From Paraburkholderia atlantica (GTDB lineage Bacteria > Pseudomonadota > Gammaproteobacteria > Burkholderiales > Burkholderiaceae), in contig NZ_WHNQ01000027.1 of the NCBI RefSeq assembly GCF_009362785.1, forward strand, positions 1 to 64,000: a stretch of 64,000 bases of DNA, written 5' to 3'. Below, piece by piece: positions 1 through 8,247 of this stretch. Position 1 is the first letter of the stretch, and the number at the start of each line of letters is the position of its first letter. The position numbers and the translations under genes were made by a program. Under the pieces are notes generated by a model that did no database searches, had not been told where the DNA came from, and saw only the letters and a list, made by a program, of their open reading frames with translations.

Positions 1-418
1 CACTACCAGGGCGAACAGGCTGTGACAGCAGCCTGACGCGGCGTCGCTTATCACGTTGTACTCAACCCCTTCCTGGTTTTGCGACGCGAGATACGTGAAG
101 GCACAAACGACTCAACGGCCGGGCAAGCAACCTGGTAAAAACAACAGCGCCAGACGCTGAGGCCTTTTGTAGGTTTGCCCGGCGCGGCTCTCATCATGGG
201 GCGGGAACCTGTTCCCATCATGACCCCGGATAGATTTGCGCACGTCCAATTTATGCCAACACCGCCTCGCTTGCAAAAATCAGGCTGACCATAGATTTTG
301 TTTTTACGCCCCGATCGGCAGCCTCACGCGTGCGGCACGCCGTTATACGATGGCGGCTTCACGGCGCACGTTTCACCCCTCTGGCGCCGGCTCACTCCAG
401 ACACCAACCGGCACACTC
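1..418. other. Non-coding left edge upstream of creA
   Basis: I see no convincing gene here. Frame 1 is open only to a TGA at 34-36, which could be the last 11 codons of a gene lying to the left, but this cannot be shown. Bases 118-183 can fold: 118-126 pair perfectly with 175-183 (9 bp), 130-133 pair with 171-174, and 145-149 pair with 155-159 as an inner hairpin. A 14-bp dyad (GGGAAC-CT-GTTCCC) lies at 203-216, flanked by two direct copies of CATCATG (192-198 and 216-222). These may be leader or operator elements of creA. Confidence 0.4.
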
Positions 419-895
419 ATGAAATCCACCTCGCTACACATCGCGCTCGCGGCGATCGGCGCCCTGCTGCTCTCTTCGGCGCGCGGCGAAGAAATCGCCA
501 GCGTCAATACGAATTTTCACGTCACTGGTTCCGACCGCGTGGTCGTCGAAGCCTATGACGATCCTGTCGTGCAAGGCGTCACCTGCTACGTGTCGCGGGC
601 TCGGACCGGTGGCGTCAAAGGCACGCTCGGCATCGCCGAAGATCCGACCGAAGCATCGATCGCGTGTCGGCAGGTCGGGGAACTGCATTTCACCGGACCC
701 ATCAAGCAGAAGGACGACGTGTTCTCGGTCAGCATGTCGCTGATCTTCAAGTCGCTGCACGTGGTGCGCGTGGTCGACACAAAGCGCAACGCGCTGGTCT
801 ATCTGACCTACAGCGACCGCGTCGTCAGCGGCAGCGCGAAAAACAGCGTGAGCGCCGTTCCGATGCCGACCGGCACGACCATTCCGCTCAAGTAA
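419..895 (+). CDS. creA: CreA family exported protein
   Basis: A 158-residue protein matching the CreA family, whose biochemical role is not established. The start at 419 is chosen because it gives a clean Sec signal peptide (basic n-region, hydrophobic stretch to about residue 20, then a small-residue site near SARGEE). An upstream in-frame start at 236 would add 61 residues without family character. Family blocks visible are EIASVNTNF after the signal, DDPVVQGVTCYVSRA, LIFKSLHVVRVVD, KRNALVYLTYSD and the C-terminal SVSAVP. E. coli creA sits with creBCD; here it stands alone, upstream of an AraC regulator on the same strand, so the two-component context is absent. Confidence 0.9.
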   Translation: MKSTSLHIALAAIGALLLSSARGEEIASVNTNFHVTGSDRVVVEAYDDPVVQGVTCYVSRARTGGVKGTLGIAEDPTEASIACRQVGELHFTGPIKQKDDVFSVSMSLIFKSLHVVRVVDTKRNALVYLTYSDRVVSGSAKNSVSAVPMPTGTTIPLK

Positions 896-1021
896 CGCAA
901 GCTCTGGCAATTGACGGCGCCGGCGGCACGCGGCGCGACGCAACGCGCCAGCGCGCCCGACGCCGTCCATGCCCACGACGCCACGACGCGTTAAACTGAC
1001 CCGTCCAGCTGGACTTTCGTC

Positions 1022-1906
1022 ATGACCGCCACCCCTCGTTTCCGCGATTCCGCCCGCTACTGGCGCACGCCACTACTGCCCGGCGCGGATCTGCTCACCG
1101 CCGAATACCACGACCACGAGTTCGCGCCGCATTGGCACGACGCCTACACGATCCCGGTGATCGTCGCGGGTGCGGAATGCTATCGGTATCGCGGCGAGAA
1201 CCATGTCGCCGAAGCGGGCAGCGTGCCGATCATCAATCCGGGCGAGTTGCATACGGGGTCGAGGGCGGTCGAGGCGGGCTGGCGGTATCGCGTGATGTAT
1301 GCGCCAGTCGAGTTCCTCCGCGCCCTTGCCGACGAAGTCGCCGGCAAGCCGCAGGCCTTGCCGTGGTTTGCGCCCGGCGTGATCCGCGATCCCGATCTCG
1401 CGATGCGGCTCGCGCACGCGCACCGTCTGCTCGAAGCCGGCAACGACGCGCTCGCCGCCGAAGCCGCGATGCTCGACGCACTGTCCACGCTGCTGGTCCG
1501 CTATGCGCGGACGCGCCCCGCCACAGCGCGCGTCGCCACCGACGACACCCGCGTCGCACTGATGCAGGAGCGGCTGACCGGCGACCTCGTCGAACCGGTG
1601 ACGCTTGCCGAGGTCGCGAAGGCAGCGGGTCTGTCGCCGTTCCACGCAGCGCGGCTATTTACACAATCGACCGGCCTGCCGCCGCACGCGTGGCGCAATC
1701 AGATGCGCCTGCAGCGCGCGCTCGCGCCGTTGCGCGCCGGCGTCCCGGTGACCGACGTCGCCGCCGCGAGTGGCTTCACCGATCAGAGTCATTTCACCCG
1801 GCATTTCCGGCGCATGTTCGGCGTGCCGCCGGGCCAATGGCAAGGAACGCAGCGCGGCTCGTCACGCGATGCGGCAGCGCCGGCACCTGCGCCGCGCGCG
1901 CAGTGA
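1022..1906 (+). CDS. AraC family transcriptional regulator
   Basis: A 294-residue regulator. Residues 1-160 form the AraC-type cupin sensor domain, with a His-rich barrel edge (EYHDHEFAPHWHDAY) and the INPGELHTG turn. The C-terminal 100 residues hold two helix-turn-helix motifs (TLAEVAKAAGLSPFHAARLF, then DVAAASGFTDQSHFTRHFRR) and the family signature ending FGVPPGQW. The gene lies 147 bp upstream of azlCD on the same strand. An AraC regulator next to azlCD is a common arrangement, so control of amino-acid export is the likely role; this is inference from position. The effector is unknown. The last 20 residues are Ala/Pro-rich and not part of the domain. Confidence 0.92.
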   Translation: MTATPRFRDSARYWRTPLLPGADLLTAEYHDHEFAPHWHDAYTIPVIVAGAECYRYRGENHVAEAGSVPIINPGELHTGSRAVEAGWRYRVMYAPVEFLRALADEVAGKPQALPWFAPGVIRDPDLAMRLAHAHRLLEAGNDALAAEAAMLDALSTLLVRYARTRPATARVATDDTRVALMQERLTGDLVEPVTLAEVAKAAGLSPFHAARLFTQSTGLPPHAWRNQMRLQRALAPLRAGVPVTDVAAASGFTDQSHFTRHFRRMFGVPPGQWQGTQRGSSRDAAAPAPAPRAQ

Positions 1907-2040
1907 GCCTCCCGCCGCAATTCGCCAGCCTTCGCCAGCCCTTCATCAGTCATCCCCCCGCTACGCCGTAGCACCCACCAACAACCCGCCGCAAGAACGT
2001 ACAAGTCCGTATGCCCGTCAGTCGCTATGCTTCCCAAATC

Positions 2041-2056
2041 AAGGAGGCTCAGATTG
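2041..2056 (+). promoter_or_regulatory. Shine-Dalgarno that selects a TTG start for azlC
   Basis: A perfect AAGGAGG at 2041-2047 stands six bases before an in-frame TTG at 2054-2056. The in-frame ATG at 2027 lies upstream of this ribosome site and has no comparable site of its own. Translation probably starts at the TTG. Confidence 0.7.
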
Positions 2057-2815
2057 ACCGATTCCACCCAAGGCCAGCCCACCCAGGGCAGCCATCTGAA
2101 AGAATTCGCCGCCGGCGCGCGCAACATCATCCCGATGATGGTCGGTGCCGCGCCGTTCGGCGTCATTTTCGGCACGCTCGTGACGTCCGGCCCGCTGCAT
2201 CCGTGGCACGGGCAGCTGATGTCGCTCGTCGTCTTCGCGGGCTCCGCGCAGTTCATCGCGCTCGGGCTGATCGCCGGACATGCGAGCTTCGCGGTGATCT
2301 GGGCGACCACGCTGGTCGTCAATTTGCGTCACGTGCTGTATAGCGCGACGCTCGCGCCGCACGTCGCGCATCTGCCGAAGCGCTGGCGTTGGGCGCTCGG
2401 CGCGCTGCTCACCGACGAAGTCTTCGCGGTCGCGTGGGAGCACTACCGGCATCGCGAACCGGGCACCGTCGGCCCGTACTATTTCTTCGGCGCCGGCGTC
2501 GCGATGTATCTAAACTGGCAGCTGTGGACCGTCGCCGGCCTGCTGTTCGGCGCGGCCTTCCCGGGCCTGCAGTCGCTCGGCCTCGACTTCGCGATGGTCG
2601 CGACGTTCATCGCGATCGTCGTGCCGCAACTGGTCGCGCTGCGCTATATCGCGGCCGCCGTCACCGCCGGCACGCTGGCGTTTTTCTGGCAGGCGTGGCC
2701 GTACAAGCTCGGCCTGCTCGGCGCCGTGTTCGCGGGAGTCGCGGTCGGCGTGCTGCTGTCGATGTCGCGTCTGAACCTGCGTGGCGCGCGCCGTCCGGTG
2801 GAGGCCACACGATGA
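2054..2815 (+). CDS. azlC: AzlC family branched-chain amino acid exporter, large subunit
   Basis: An integral membrane protein of 253 residues if started at TTG 2054 (262 from ATG 2027). It has the family N-terminal block (GARNIIPMMVGAAPFGVIFG), the FAGSAQFIALGLI and VVNLRHVLYSATLAPH signatures, LLTDEVFAVAWEHY, and several hydrophobic helices to the C-terminus. AzlC works with the small subunit AzlD to export branched-chain amino acids or analogues. The stop overlaps the azlD start by four bases (ATGA), so the two are translationally coupled, and an AraC regulator precedes them. The substrate cannot be read from the sequence. Confidence 0.92.
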   Translation: MTDSTQGQPTQGSHLKEFAAGARNIIPMMVGAAPFGVIFGTLVTSGPLHPWHGQLMSLVVFAGSAQFIALGLIAGHASFAVIWATTLVVNLRHVLYSATLAPHVAHLPKRWRWALGALLTDEVFAVAWEHYRHREPGTVGPYYFFGAGVAMYLNWQLWTVAGLLFGAAFPGLQSLGLDFAMVATFIAIVVPQLVALRYIAAAVTAGTLAFFWQAWPYKLGLLGAVFAGVAVGVLLSMSRLNLRGARRPVEATR

Positions 2816-3135
2816 ACTACGTCGTTCTGATCGTCGGCATGGCCGCGATTACGTGGTTGATCCGCGCGGCCGTGTTCGTGCTCGGCGACCGCCTCGTGTT
2901 TCCGCCGCTGATGCGCACTGCGCTCAGCTTCGTGCCGGTCACCGTGCTGACCGCGATCATCGTCCCGATGGCCGTGTCGCCGCACGGCAACAACGCCGAG
3001 TTGACCTGGCGCAATCCGCAGCTGATCGGCGCGCTCGCCGCGATCGTCGTCAGTGCCGTGACGCGCAGGCCGCTGCTGACGATCGCAGTCGGTCTCGTCG
3101 TGTTCTTCGTGTGGCAGTGCGTGGTGCTGAAGTAA
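2812..3135 (+). CDS. azlD: AzlD family branched-chain amino acid exporter, small subunit
   Basis: A 107-residue protein with four predicted membrane helices, typical of AzlD. It begins inside the azlC stop codon (ATGA overlap at 2812-2815). Family features are the ITWLIRAAVF segment near the N-terminus, RTALSFVPVTVLTAIIVP in the second helix, the RNPQLIGALAAIVVSAVTRR loop, and a short Val/Phe-rich last helix. With AzlC it forms the two-subunit exporter in the inner membrane. Confidence 0.9.
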   Translation: MNYVVLIVGMAAITWLIRAAVFVLGDRLVFPPLMRTALSFVPVTVLTAIIVPMAVSPHGNNAELTWRNPQLIGALAAIVVSAVTRRPLLTIAVGLVVFFVWQCVVLK

Positions 3136-3460
3136 GCGCGCCCTTTCTCAACGCTCATCGACTCATCAGCGGTCCGTCGGCACATCGCGGACCGCGCTCC
3201 CTGTCCCAGCGGCAGCGAGGCGCGCAAGCGCCCGAAGCATCCCTCCAAAGCCCGCACCCGTCGCCGGGCGCCCCTCAAGTTTCCCGCCACCCCGCCGATA
3301 TGCAGTCGAGGTCCGCTCATCGGGAGTCGTCCCGTTGGTTACGCGGCAACAGCTTGAAATCAAACGCGTCGGCAACCGGCGTCGCGTCGCCTCGGTCCGC
3401 GAGTGACCGGACGACCGTGCGACGGTGCGCCACACGCGGCCGCATTAAACGGGATAACAC
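3136..3460. other. 325-bp gap between azlD and the orphan gene
   Basis: No gene is supported here. A perfect 8-bp inverted repeat (GCGGTCCG at 3169-3176 with CGGACCGC at 3188-3195) follows azlD by about 35 bases. It has no T-run, so it is at best a weak transcription end. I found no convincing promoter for the next gene. Confidence 0.4.
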
Positions 3461-4228
3461 ATGGGTCAAATCACCCTGAAACTGAAGGACGAGACCGTCG
3501 CGTCGCTGCGCAAAGACTTCGAGGCCTTTTTGCGGGTCTCGCTGAAGCTCGATCCGCAGTTTGCGACGCCGTCGTTCGAAGATTTCTTGCGCGCGAAGCT
3601 GCTCGACAACATGGTGCCGCTCACCGAGCACGCGGTGCAGCGGATGCTGCAAGGCGGCCAGTACGCGTGGGCCAAACGCACGCTCGACAAGGAGTTTCCC
3701 GACGTCGTGTCGATCCTGATGCGCCAGGCGAGCGAGTTCGGCTTCGGTTTCGCGGCGCGCTCGGAATGGACGCCCGAGGAGCTCAGCAAGCAATGCCGCG
3801 ACTGGGCCGCCGCGATCGTCAAGGAAGCGGAAGGCGATGCAACGCTGGTCGATCCGCTCGCCGCGCAGATCAAGAGCACGGTGCAGGACATCCAGGCGCT
3901 CGAGGAAGTGATGCAGACGCCGGCATGGCGGCTCGTCGAATCGCTGCGCCAGCGCGTCTACGAGGCGAAGGTCGCGTGCGAGACGAGCGTGGGCAGCACC
4001 GCGCGCGAGAAGCTCGGCGAACTGCGTGGGCTGTTGCGGCTCGGCATTTCGCACGGCACGTTCCAGAAGCAGGAAGCGCAGCAGATCATGGAGTATCTGC
4101 GGCTTTTGAAGCCGGAGATTTTCGTCGAGGAGCCATACGACGTGTTCTCGCGGCTCGCGGCATGGCTGCGGAATTTCTTCGTGCCACCGCCTCCGGTCGC
4201 GCAGCAACAGCAGCGGCAGCCGCGTTGA
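3461..4228 (+). CDS. Hypothetical helical protein
   Basis: I do not recognise this 255-residue protein. It is charged, without a signal peptide or membrane segment, and predicted mostly helical. It starts MGQITLKLKDETVASLRKDF; a block at 33-70 (LDPQFATPSFEDFLRAKLLDN) and the later PEELSKQCRDWAAAIV look like packed amphipathic helices. Residues 130-160 could form a short coiled coil. The last 15 residues are a Pro/Gln tail (PPPPVAQQQQRQP). The gene stands alone and converges on the helicase gene, with only 30 bp between them. Base composition and codon use look native, so it is probably a real lineage-restricted cytosolic protein. Confidence 0.75.
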   Translation: MGQITLKLKDETVASLRKDFEAFLRVSLKLDPQFATPSFEDFLRAKLLDNMVPLTEHAVQRMLQGGQYAWAKRTLDKEFPDVVSILMRQASEFGFGFAARSEWTPEELSKQCRDWAAAIVKEAEGDATLVDPLAAQIKSTVQDIQALEEVMQTPAWRLVESLRQRVYEAKVACETSVGSTAREKLGELRGLLRLGISHGTFQKQEAQQIMEYLRLLKPEIFVEEPYDVFSRLAAWLRNFFVPPPPVAQQQQRQPR

Positions 4229-4242
4229 GCTTCCACTGACAC

Positions 4243-4260
4243 GAGCGGCGCTAGCCGCTC
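4243..4260. terminator. Hairpin between convergent genes
   Basis: A perfect 7-bp stem (GAGCGGC at 4243-4249, loop GCTA, GCCGCTC at 4254-4260) fills the 30-bp gap between the orphan gene and the helicase. It has no T-run, so it may slow transcription rather than be a full intrinsic terminator. Confidence 0.4.
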
Positions 4261-6454
4261 AATCCCACATCTTCCTGAGCTTCGCCGCGATCTCGATCTT
4301 CGCCTGCGCGGCGGCGGCGAGCCCCGCCGCGCTCGGCGCGCTCGCCACCGGCACGCGCGGCCATGCGTAGGCGTCGAACAGCGGCAGCATCGGCGTGGCG
4401 ATGAAGCGCGTGCGCGACGCCCACACATGGCGGTCGCCCAGATGCGTCTGGTTGTGCACGTAAAAGCGCTGCGGCACGACGATATGCAGGTCTTCCTTCG
4501 CGCGCGTCATCGCCACGTAGAGCAGGCGCCGCTCCTCGTCGATTTCCTCGTCGCTGCCGGTGCCGAGATCGGACGGAATGCAGCCGTCGACGCCGTTCAG
4601 CACGAACACGCTGCGCCACTCCTGGCCCTTCGCCGAGTGAATCGTCGACAGGATCAGGTAGTCCTCGTCGATCAGCGGCACGCCGGATTCGTCGCTGGTG
4701 GCGTCGGGCGGGTCGAGCGTCAGCTCGGTGAGGAAGCGCTCACGCGACGGATACGTCCCAGCGATGCTTTCCATCTGCAGCAGGTCCGCGTGACGGATCG
4801 CGGCGTCCTCGTGATTGCGCTCCAGATGCGGCTCGTACCAGCGCCGCACCATCTCGAACTCGGCGGGCCACGGCGTTTGCCGGCCATACACGCTCGACAT
4901 CAGCTTGACGAACGGATGCCAGTCTTCCTGCGCGCGCGCAGGCGCGGCAAACGCGGCCAGCACACCGCCCGCGGTCGCGACCGGATCGCCGCCGTCGGCG
5001 CGCGCGACGATGTCGTCGAGCACCTTCGCCGCGGTGGCCGGACCGACGCCCGGCAGCAACTGCACGACGCGAAAGCCGGCGACACGGTCGCGCGGATTCT
5101 CGGCCCAGCGCAGCACCGCGAGCACGTCCTTCACATGCACCGAGTCGAGAAATTTGAGCCCGCCGAATTTTACGAACGGGATGTTGCGGCGCGTGAGTTC
5201 GATCTCGAGCGCGGCGCTGTGATGCGCCGCACGAAACAGCACCGCCTGCGACTTCAGCTTCACGCCCTGCTCGCGCGCTTCGAGCACCTGCTCGACGACG
5301 TAGCGAGCTTGCGCGGCATCGTCGGCGACCGTGACGAGTCTCGGGCGCTGCGCCGACGCCTTGTCGGTCCACAAATTCTTCGTGTATCGCTCGCTCGCGA
5401 GTTCGATCACCGCGTTCGACGCGGCGAGAATCGGCTCGGTCGAGCGATAGTTGCGCTCGAGCGTGACCTGCTTCGCTGGCGGCTGGAACTGCGTGGGGAA
5501 ATCGAGGATATTGCGCACCGTTGCGCCGCGAAACGAATAGATCGACTGCGCGTCGTCGCCGACCACGGTCAGGCCGCGGCCGTCCGGCTTCAGCGCGAGC
5601 AGGATCGACGCCTGCAGGCGGTTGGTGTCCTGGTATTCGTCGACCAGCACATGATCGAAACGCGCCGACAGATCAGCCGCGATGCTGGGCTCGGCGGCCA
5701 TGTGCGACCAGTAGAGCAGCAGATCGTCGTAGTCGAGCACGCTCTGCTTCTGCTTGGCGTCGACGTACGCGGCGAACAGCCGGCGCAGGTCGTCCTCCCA
5801 CTCGCGACACCACGGAAACGCGCTGTCCAGTACCTGACCGAGCGATGCGCCGGTGTTGACGACGCGCGAGTAGATCGCGAAGCAGGTGCCCTTCGCCGGG
5901 AAGCGCCGCTCCTTTGCGGACAGTCCGAGCTCGTGGCGCACGAGGTTCATCAGGTCGGCGGAGTCTTCGCGGTCGTTGATCGTGAACGCGGGCGCGAGGC
6001 CGATCAGATCCGCGTATTCGCGCAACAGCCGTGCGCCGACGCTGTGAAACGTGCCCGCCCACGTCAGCCCTTGCGCGAGCGCGGCGCGTGCGCCGACGCT
6101 GGTGGCCGCGGCGCCTGTGATACGTGTCACGCGGCGGGTCATTTCGAGCGCCGCGCGGCGCGAGAAGGTCAACAACAGGATGCGCTGAGGATCGGCGCCC
6201 TTCACCACCAGATTGGCGACGCGGTGCGCGAGCGTGTTGGTCTTGCCGGAGCCGGCGCCCGCGATCACGAGCAGCGCGCCGGGCAGCGCGTCTGGCGTGT
6301 CGGTCCCGTATTCGACGGCTTCGCGTTGGGCGTCGTTGAGCTTGGCGAGCCAGGCGGCGGTATCGAACGACGGAGCGGATTCGGCGACGGTGGACACTGA
6401 GCGGTTTTGCGGGTTGGATGGATTTTCAGGATGCGACGCATACTGTATATCCAT
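4259..6454 (-). CDS. UvrD/Rep-type superfamily 1 DNA helicase
   Basis: An ATP-dependent 3'-5' DNA helicase of 731 residues. Walker A is at 65-72 (AGAGSGKT), and motif Ia follows with LLLTFSRRAALEM. Walker B is VDEYQDTN, motif III is VVGDDAQSIYSFRGA, motif IV is LERNYRS, motif V is IHSAKGQEWRSVFV and motif VI is RLLYVAMTRA. All helicase motifs are intact, so the enzyme should be active. It resembles UvrD/PcrA/Rep but I cannot say which; its length is close to UvrD. The ATG at 6454 lies inside a near-consensus LexA-type site (see 6443-6458); an in-frame GTG at 6397 is an alternative start if that site is a promoter operator. Confidence 0.93.
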   Translation of the reverse strand: MDIQYASHPENPSNPQNRSVSTVAESAPSFDTAAWLAKLNDAQREAVEYGTDTPDALPGALLVIAGAGSGKTNTLAHRVANLVVKGADPQRILLLTFSRRAALEMTRRVTRITGAAATSVGARAALAQGLTWAGTFHSVGARLLREYADLIGLAPAFTINDREDSADLMNLVRHELGLSAKERRFPAKGTCFAIYSRVVNTGASLGQVLDSAFPWCREWEDDLRRLFAAYVDAKQKQSVLDYDDLLLYWSHMAAEPSIAADLSARFDHVLVDEYQDTNRLQASILLALKPDGRGLTVVGDDAQSIYSFRGATVRNILDFPTQFQPPAKQVTLERNYRSTEPILAASNAVIELASERYTKNLWTDKASAQRPRLVTVADDAAQARYVVEQVLEAREQGVKLKSQAVLFRAAHHSAALEIELTRRNIPFVKFGGLKFLDSVHVKDVLAVLRWAENPRDRVAGFRVVQLLPGVGPATAAKVLDDIVARADGGDPVATAGGVLAAFAAPARAQEDWHPFVKLMSSVYGRQTPWPAEFEMVRRWYEPHLERNHEDAAIRHADLLQMESIAGTYPSRERFLTELTLDPPDATSDESGVPLIDEDYLILSTIHSAKGQEWRSVFVLNGVDGCIPSDLGTGSDEEIDEERRLLYVAMTRAKEDLHIVVPQRFYVHNQTHLGDRHVWASRTRFIATPMLPLFDAYAWPRVPVASAPSAAGLAAAAQAKIEIAAKLRKMWD

Positions 6455-6458
6455 ACAA
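6443..6458 (-). promoter_or_regulatory. Candidate LexA (SOS) box over the helicase start
   Basis: The plus strand reads CTGTATATCCATACAA, one base away from the CTGT-N8-ACAG LexA consensus, with the favourable TA before it. It overlaps the ATG at 6452-6454. UvrD is an SOS gene in E. coli, which makes the site plausible, but this is sequence likeness only. Confidence 0.4.
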
Positions 6459-6471
6459 CCCCATGCGACAA

Positions 6472-6491
6472 GCGCCCCTTTTTTGGGGCGC
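6472..6491. terminator. GC-rich hairpin downstream of the small secreted-protein gene
   Basis: GCGCCCC at 6472-6478 pairs perfectly with GGGGCGC at 6485-6491 around a six-T loop. It lies 24 bp beyond the stop of the minus-strand gene at 6516. There is no T-run after the stem on that strand, so terminator activity is uncertain. Confidence 0.4.
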
Positions 6492-6515
6492 CTGTCCGCC
6501 GGTCTAAACCGCGCG

Positions 6516-6779
6516 CTACTGCTTCTTAGCGTCCTTCACGTTGGCATCAGCGGCGGCCTTGTCGGCGTCGGCCTGCGCGTCGGTTTTGGTCTTGTCCGCC
6601 TTCGCCTGGGCGACCGCGGCTTTCTTGTCGGCCTTCGCCTGTTCCTTCGCGGCCTTCCTGTCCGCGTGCGTGGCGGGCGCCGAAGCCGGGTCCGCGGTCT
6701 GCGCGAACACGGCCGACGACAGGCAAGCCGCGATCAGCGCGGCGTAAATACGGTTTCGGCTGCAACGATTGATGTTCAT
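6516..6779 (-). CDS. Small exported Ala/Lys-rich protein
   Basis: An 87-residue protein of unknown function. The start at 6779 gives a signal peptide (MNINRCSRNR, then a hydrophobic stretch ending AVFAQ) and has an AGGGAGA ribosome site seven bases upstream; a longer frame to 6860 lacks both. The mature part is almost only Ala, Lys, Asp and Thr, in approximate repeats such as KADKKAAVAQAKADKTKTDA, and is predicted to be one long charged helix. Such proteins are usually periplasmic and often over-annotated. Its neighbour at 6871 has the same kind of C-terminus, so the pair probably arose by duplication or share a role. Confidence 0.75.
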   Translation of the reverse strand: MNINRCSRNRIYAALIAACLSSAVFAQTADPASAPATHADRKAAKEQAKADKKAAVAQAKADKTKTDAQADADKAAADANVKDAKKQ

Positions 6780-6870
6780 TTGATATCTCCCTGAGGCACA
6801 GCTTGGAAAGCGACAGACGCCCGCGGCGCGCGAGCCTCGCAGACCCACGCGCCGCGGCATCCAGCAGGGC

Positions 6871-7389
6871 TTAGTGTTTGACGTCCGCGCCGTCGGTCTG
6901 CGCGGCAGCCTGCCCTTCCATGTTCATCTTCATTTCGTTATTGGCGCTCTGTTTGTCCGCCTTCTGGTTCAGCTTCGCGCCGCGCACCTGCTCCTTGTAC
7001 TGGTCCTTCGCGGCCTTTTGCTCAGCCTTCAATTCCGCCTTCGAGGACTTCTTCGCCGCGCGATACTCGGCGTTGGCCTTCGCGTCGGCGTCGCGCTTCT
7101 GCACGAGCGGGTCGGTCGAACCCGAAGCCGTCAGACGGCCGGGCGGCGGCGCCGCGACGCCTTGCGCGGCGGGCGCGCCGGGGACTTGCTGCATGCCTTG
7201 CGCCGACGGCGGCACCTGCATGCCTTGGGCGCCGGCCGCGGACGGCGGCGCCACCTCGGCGGCCCCTTGGCTCTGGATCTGCGCCTGACCGCCGATGCCT
7301 GCTGCCGGCTGCGCGGTCTGCGCGACGGCGGCCGTCGCGGCAAAAGCAGTGAGGGCGGTACCGATCAGGAGCGTACGAATCTGGGTCAT
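6871..7389 (-). CDS. Exported protein with Gln/Pro-rich linker and Ala/Lys-rich helix
   Basis: A 172-residue protein of unknown function with a clear signal peptide (MTQIRTLLIG, cleavage near AVAQ) and an AGAGGAT ribosome site before the ATG. Residues 25-95 are low complexity, rich in Gln, Ala, Pro and Met (GMQVPPSAQGMQQVPG). Residues 100-160 are a charged Ala/Lys/Gln helix (EYRAAKKSSKAELKAEQKAA). It precedes the 87-residue gene by 91 bp on the same strand, and the two have similar helical ends. An envelope or cell-wall associated role is possible but not shown. Confidence 0.78.
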   Translation of the reverse strand: MTQIRTLLIGTALTAFAATAAVAQTAQPAAGIGGQAQIQSQGAAEVAPPSAAGAQGMQVPPSAQGMQQVPGAPAAQGVAAPPPGRLTASGSTDPLVQKRDADAKANAEYRAAKKSSKAELKAEQKAAKDQYKEQVRGAKLNQKADKQSANNEMKMNMEGQAAAQTDGADVKH

Positions 7390-7733
7390 GGCTATCCTCT
7401 CTAGACTAGTTGTGACACAGGCGGACTCTCTGGCGTCGTGACGACGACCCCGCCCGGTCTATGCGTCGCTGGACGGGTGGCCGGGGAGTGATCCCGGACT
7501 GCCAGCGGGCTTTGCTGCTGAGGTGCACTTTAGGAGTGAAATCCGTCCGGTGCGACCAGCGTTACGGAACGTTTCACTTTCCGACAACTGAATAACATCT
7601 ACTTTCATTTGCTTGCGCGATGGCTCGCGGGTTGCATCCGACACAGCGGAGACGGCCCCGCACCGCCGCGCCGCCGTGTACTTGCTTTATGATGCGAACC
7701 CCCAACGCGACCCGTGCCCAAGGTGCAAACGCC
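7390..7733. other. 344-bp divergent intergenic region
   Basis: This separates the minus-strand exported-protein gene from the plus-strand S4-domain gene and must hold both promoters. An inverted repeat CGGAA-N9-TTCCG lies at 7565-7583. A TATGAT-like -10 (in TTTATGATGCG near 7687-7694) could serve the S4 gene. No gene is supported in the gap. Confidence 0.4.
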
Positions 7734-7952
7734 ATGCCCAATCTCAATTTCACGCTGACCGGCGAGTACGTCGAACTCCACAATCTGCTGAAGATCACGG
7801 GCCTCGCGGACAGCGGCGGTTCCGCGAAGATGATGGTCGCGGACGGCGCCGTGATGGTCGATGGCCGCGTCGAGACCCGCAAGACCTGCAAAATCCGCGC
7901 GGGCCAGGTCGTGCTGCTCGGCGATACGCGGATCGCGGTCCACGAAGGCTGA
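7734..7952 (+). CDS. S4-domain RNA-binding protein, YbcJ type
   Basis: A 72-residue protein that is essentially one S4 RNA-binding domain: an N-terminal strand (NFTLTGEYVEL), the helix pair HNLLKITGLADSGGSAKMMV, and the typical strand turn DGAVMVDGRVETRKTCKIRAG. This matches the small YbcJ family, proposed to bind structured RNA. The start at 7734 is chosen because the domain begins there; an AAGGTG lies 9 bases upstream. The longer frame back to 7620 is Arg/Pro-rich and not part of the family. It lies upstream of the MATE gene with a gap of 295 bp. Confidence 0.85.
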   Translation: MPNLNFTLTGEYVELHNLLKITGLADSGGSAKMMVADGAVMVDGRVETRKTCKIRAGQVVLLGDTRIAVHEG

Positions 7953-8247
7953 CGCCACTCCGGAAATTCGCAGGACGCCGCGCACCGGAACTGTGCGTTG
8001 TCCATCGACATCGCCCGGGCGAGGCAATAAGCTGTCGGTTTCGACAGGTAAACGACGGATCGCGCCACGGGCGTGGAGTCGGCTGACCGGCTCGCCGCCG
8101 CGCCGCGGATTTTCCCCGCCCGCTGCCCCGCCGCTCCGACGCTCGTCGGAGCGCGGCGCGATGCAATGCGGCGCCGCTTGCGTCCGCCTCTTGCTGTCGC
8201 CACTGCAGTTGCCACCGCAGTGGCCAACTTTCGCCGCCAGGCATTCG

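Noticed and set aside
1..36. Possible C-terminal 11 codons of a gene entering from the left edge
   Set aside because: Too short to support; nothing recognisable in the peptide.
4427..6400. A 657-codon open frame on the plus strand opposite the helicase gene
   Set aside because: It is Arg/His-rich without any domain and exactly mirrors the high-GC helicase gene; such antisense frames are expected at this base composition.
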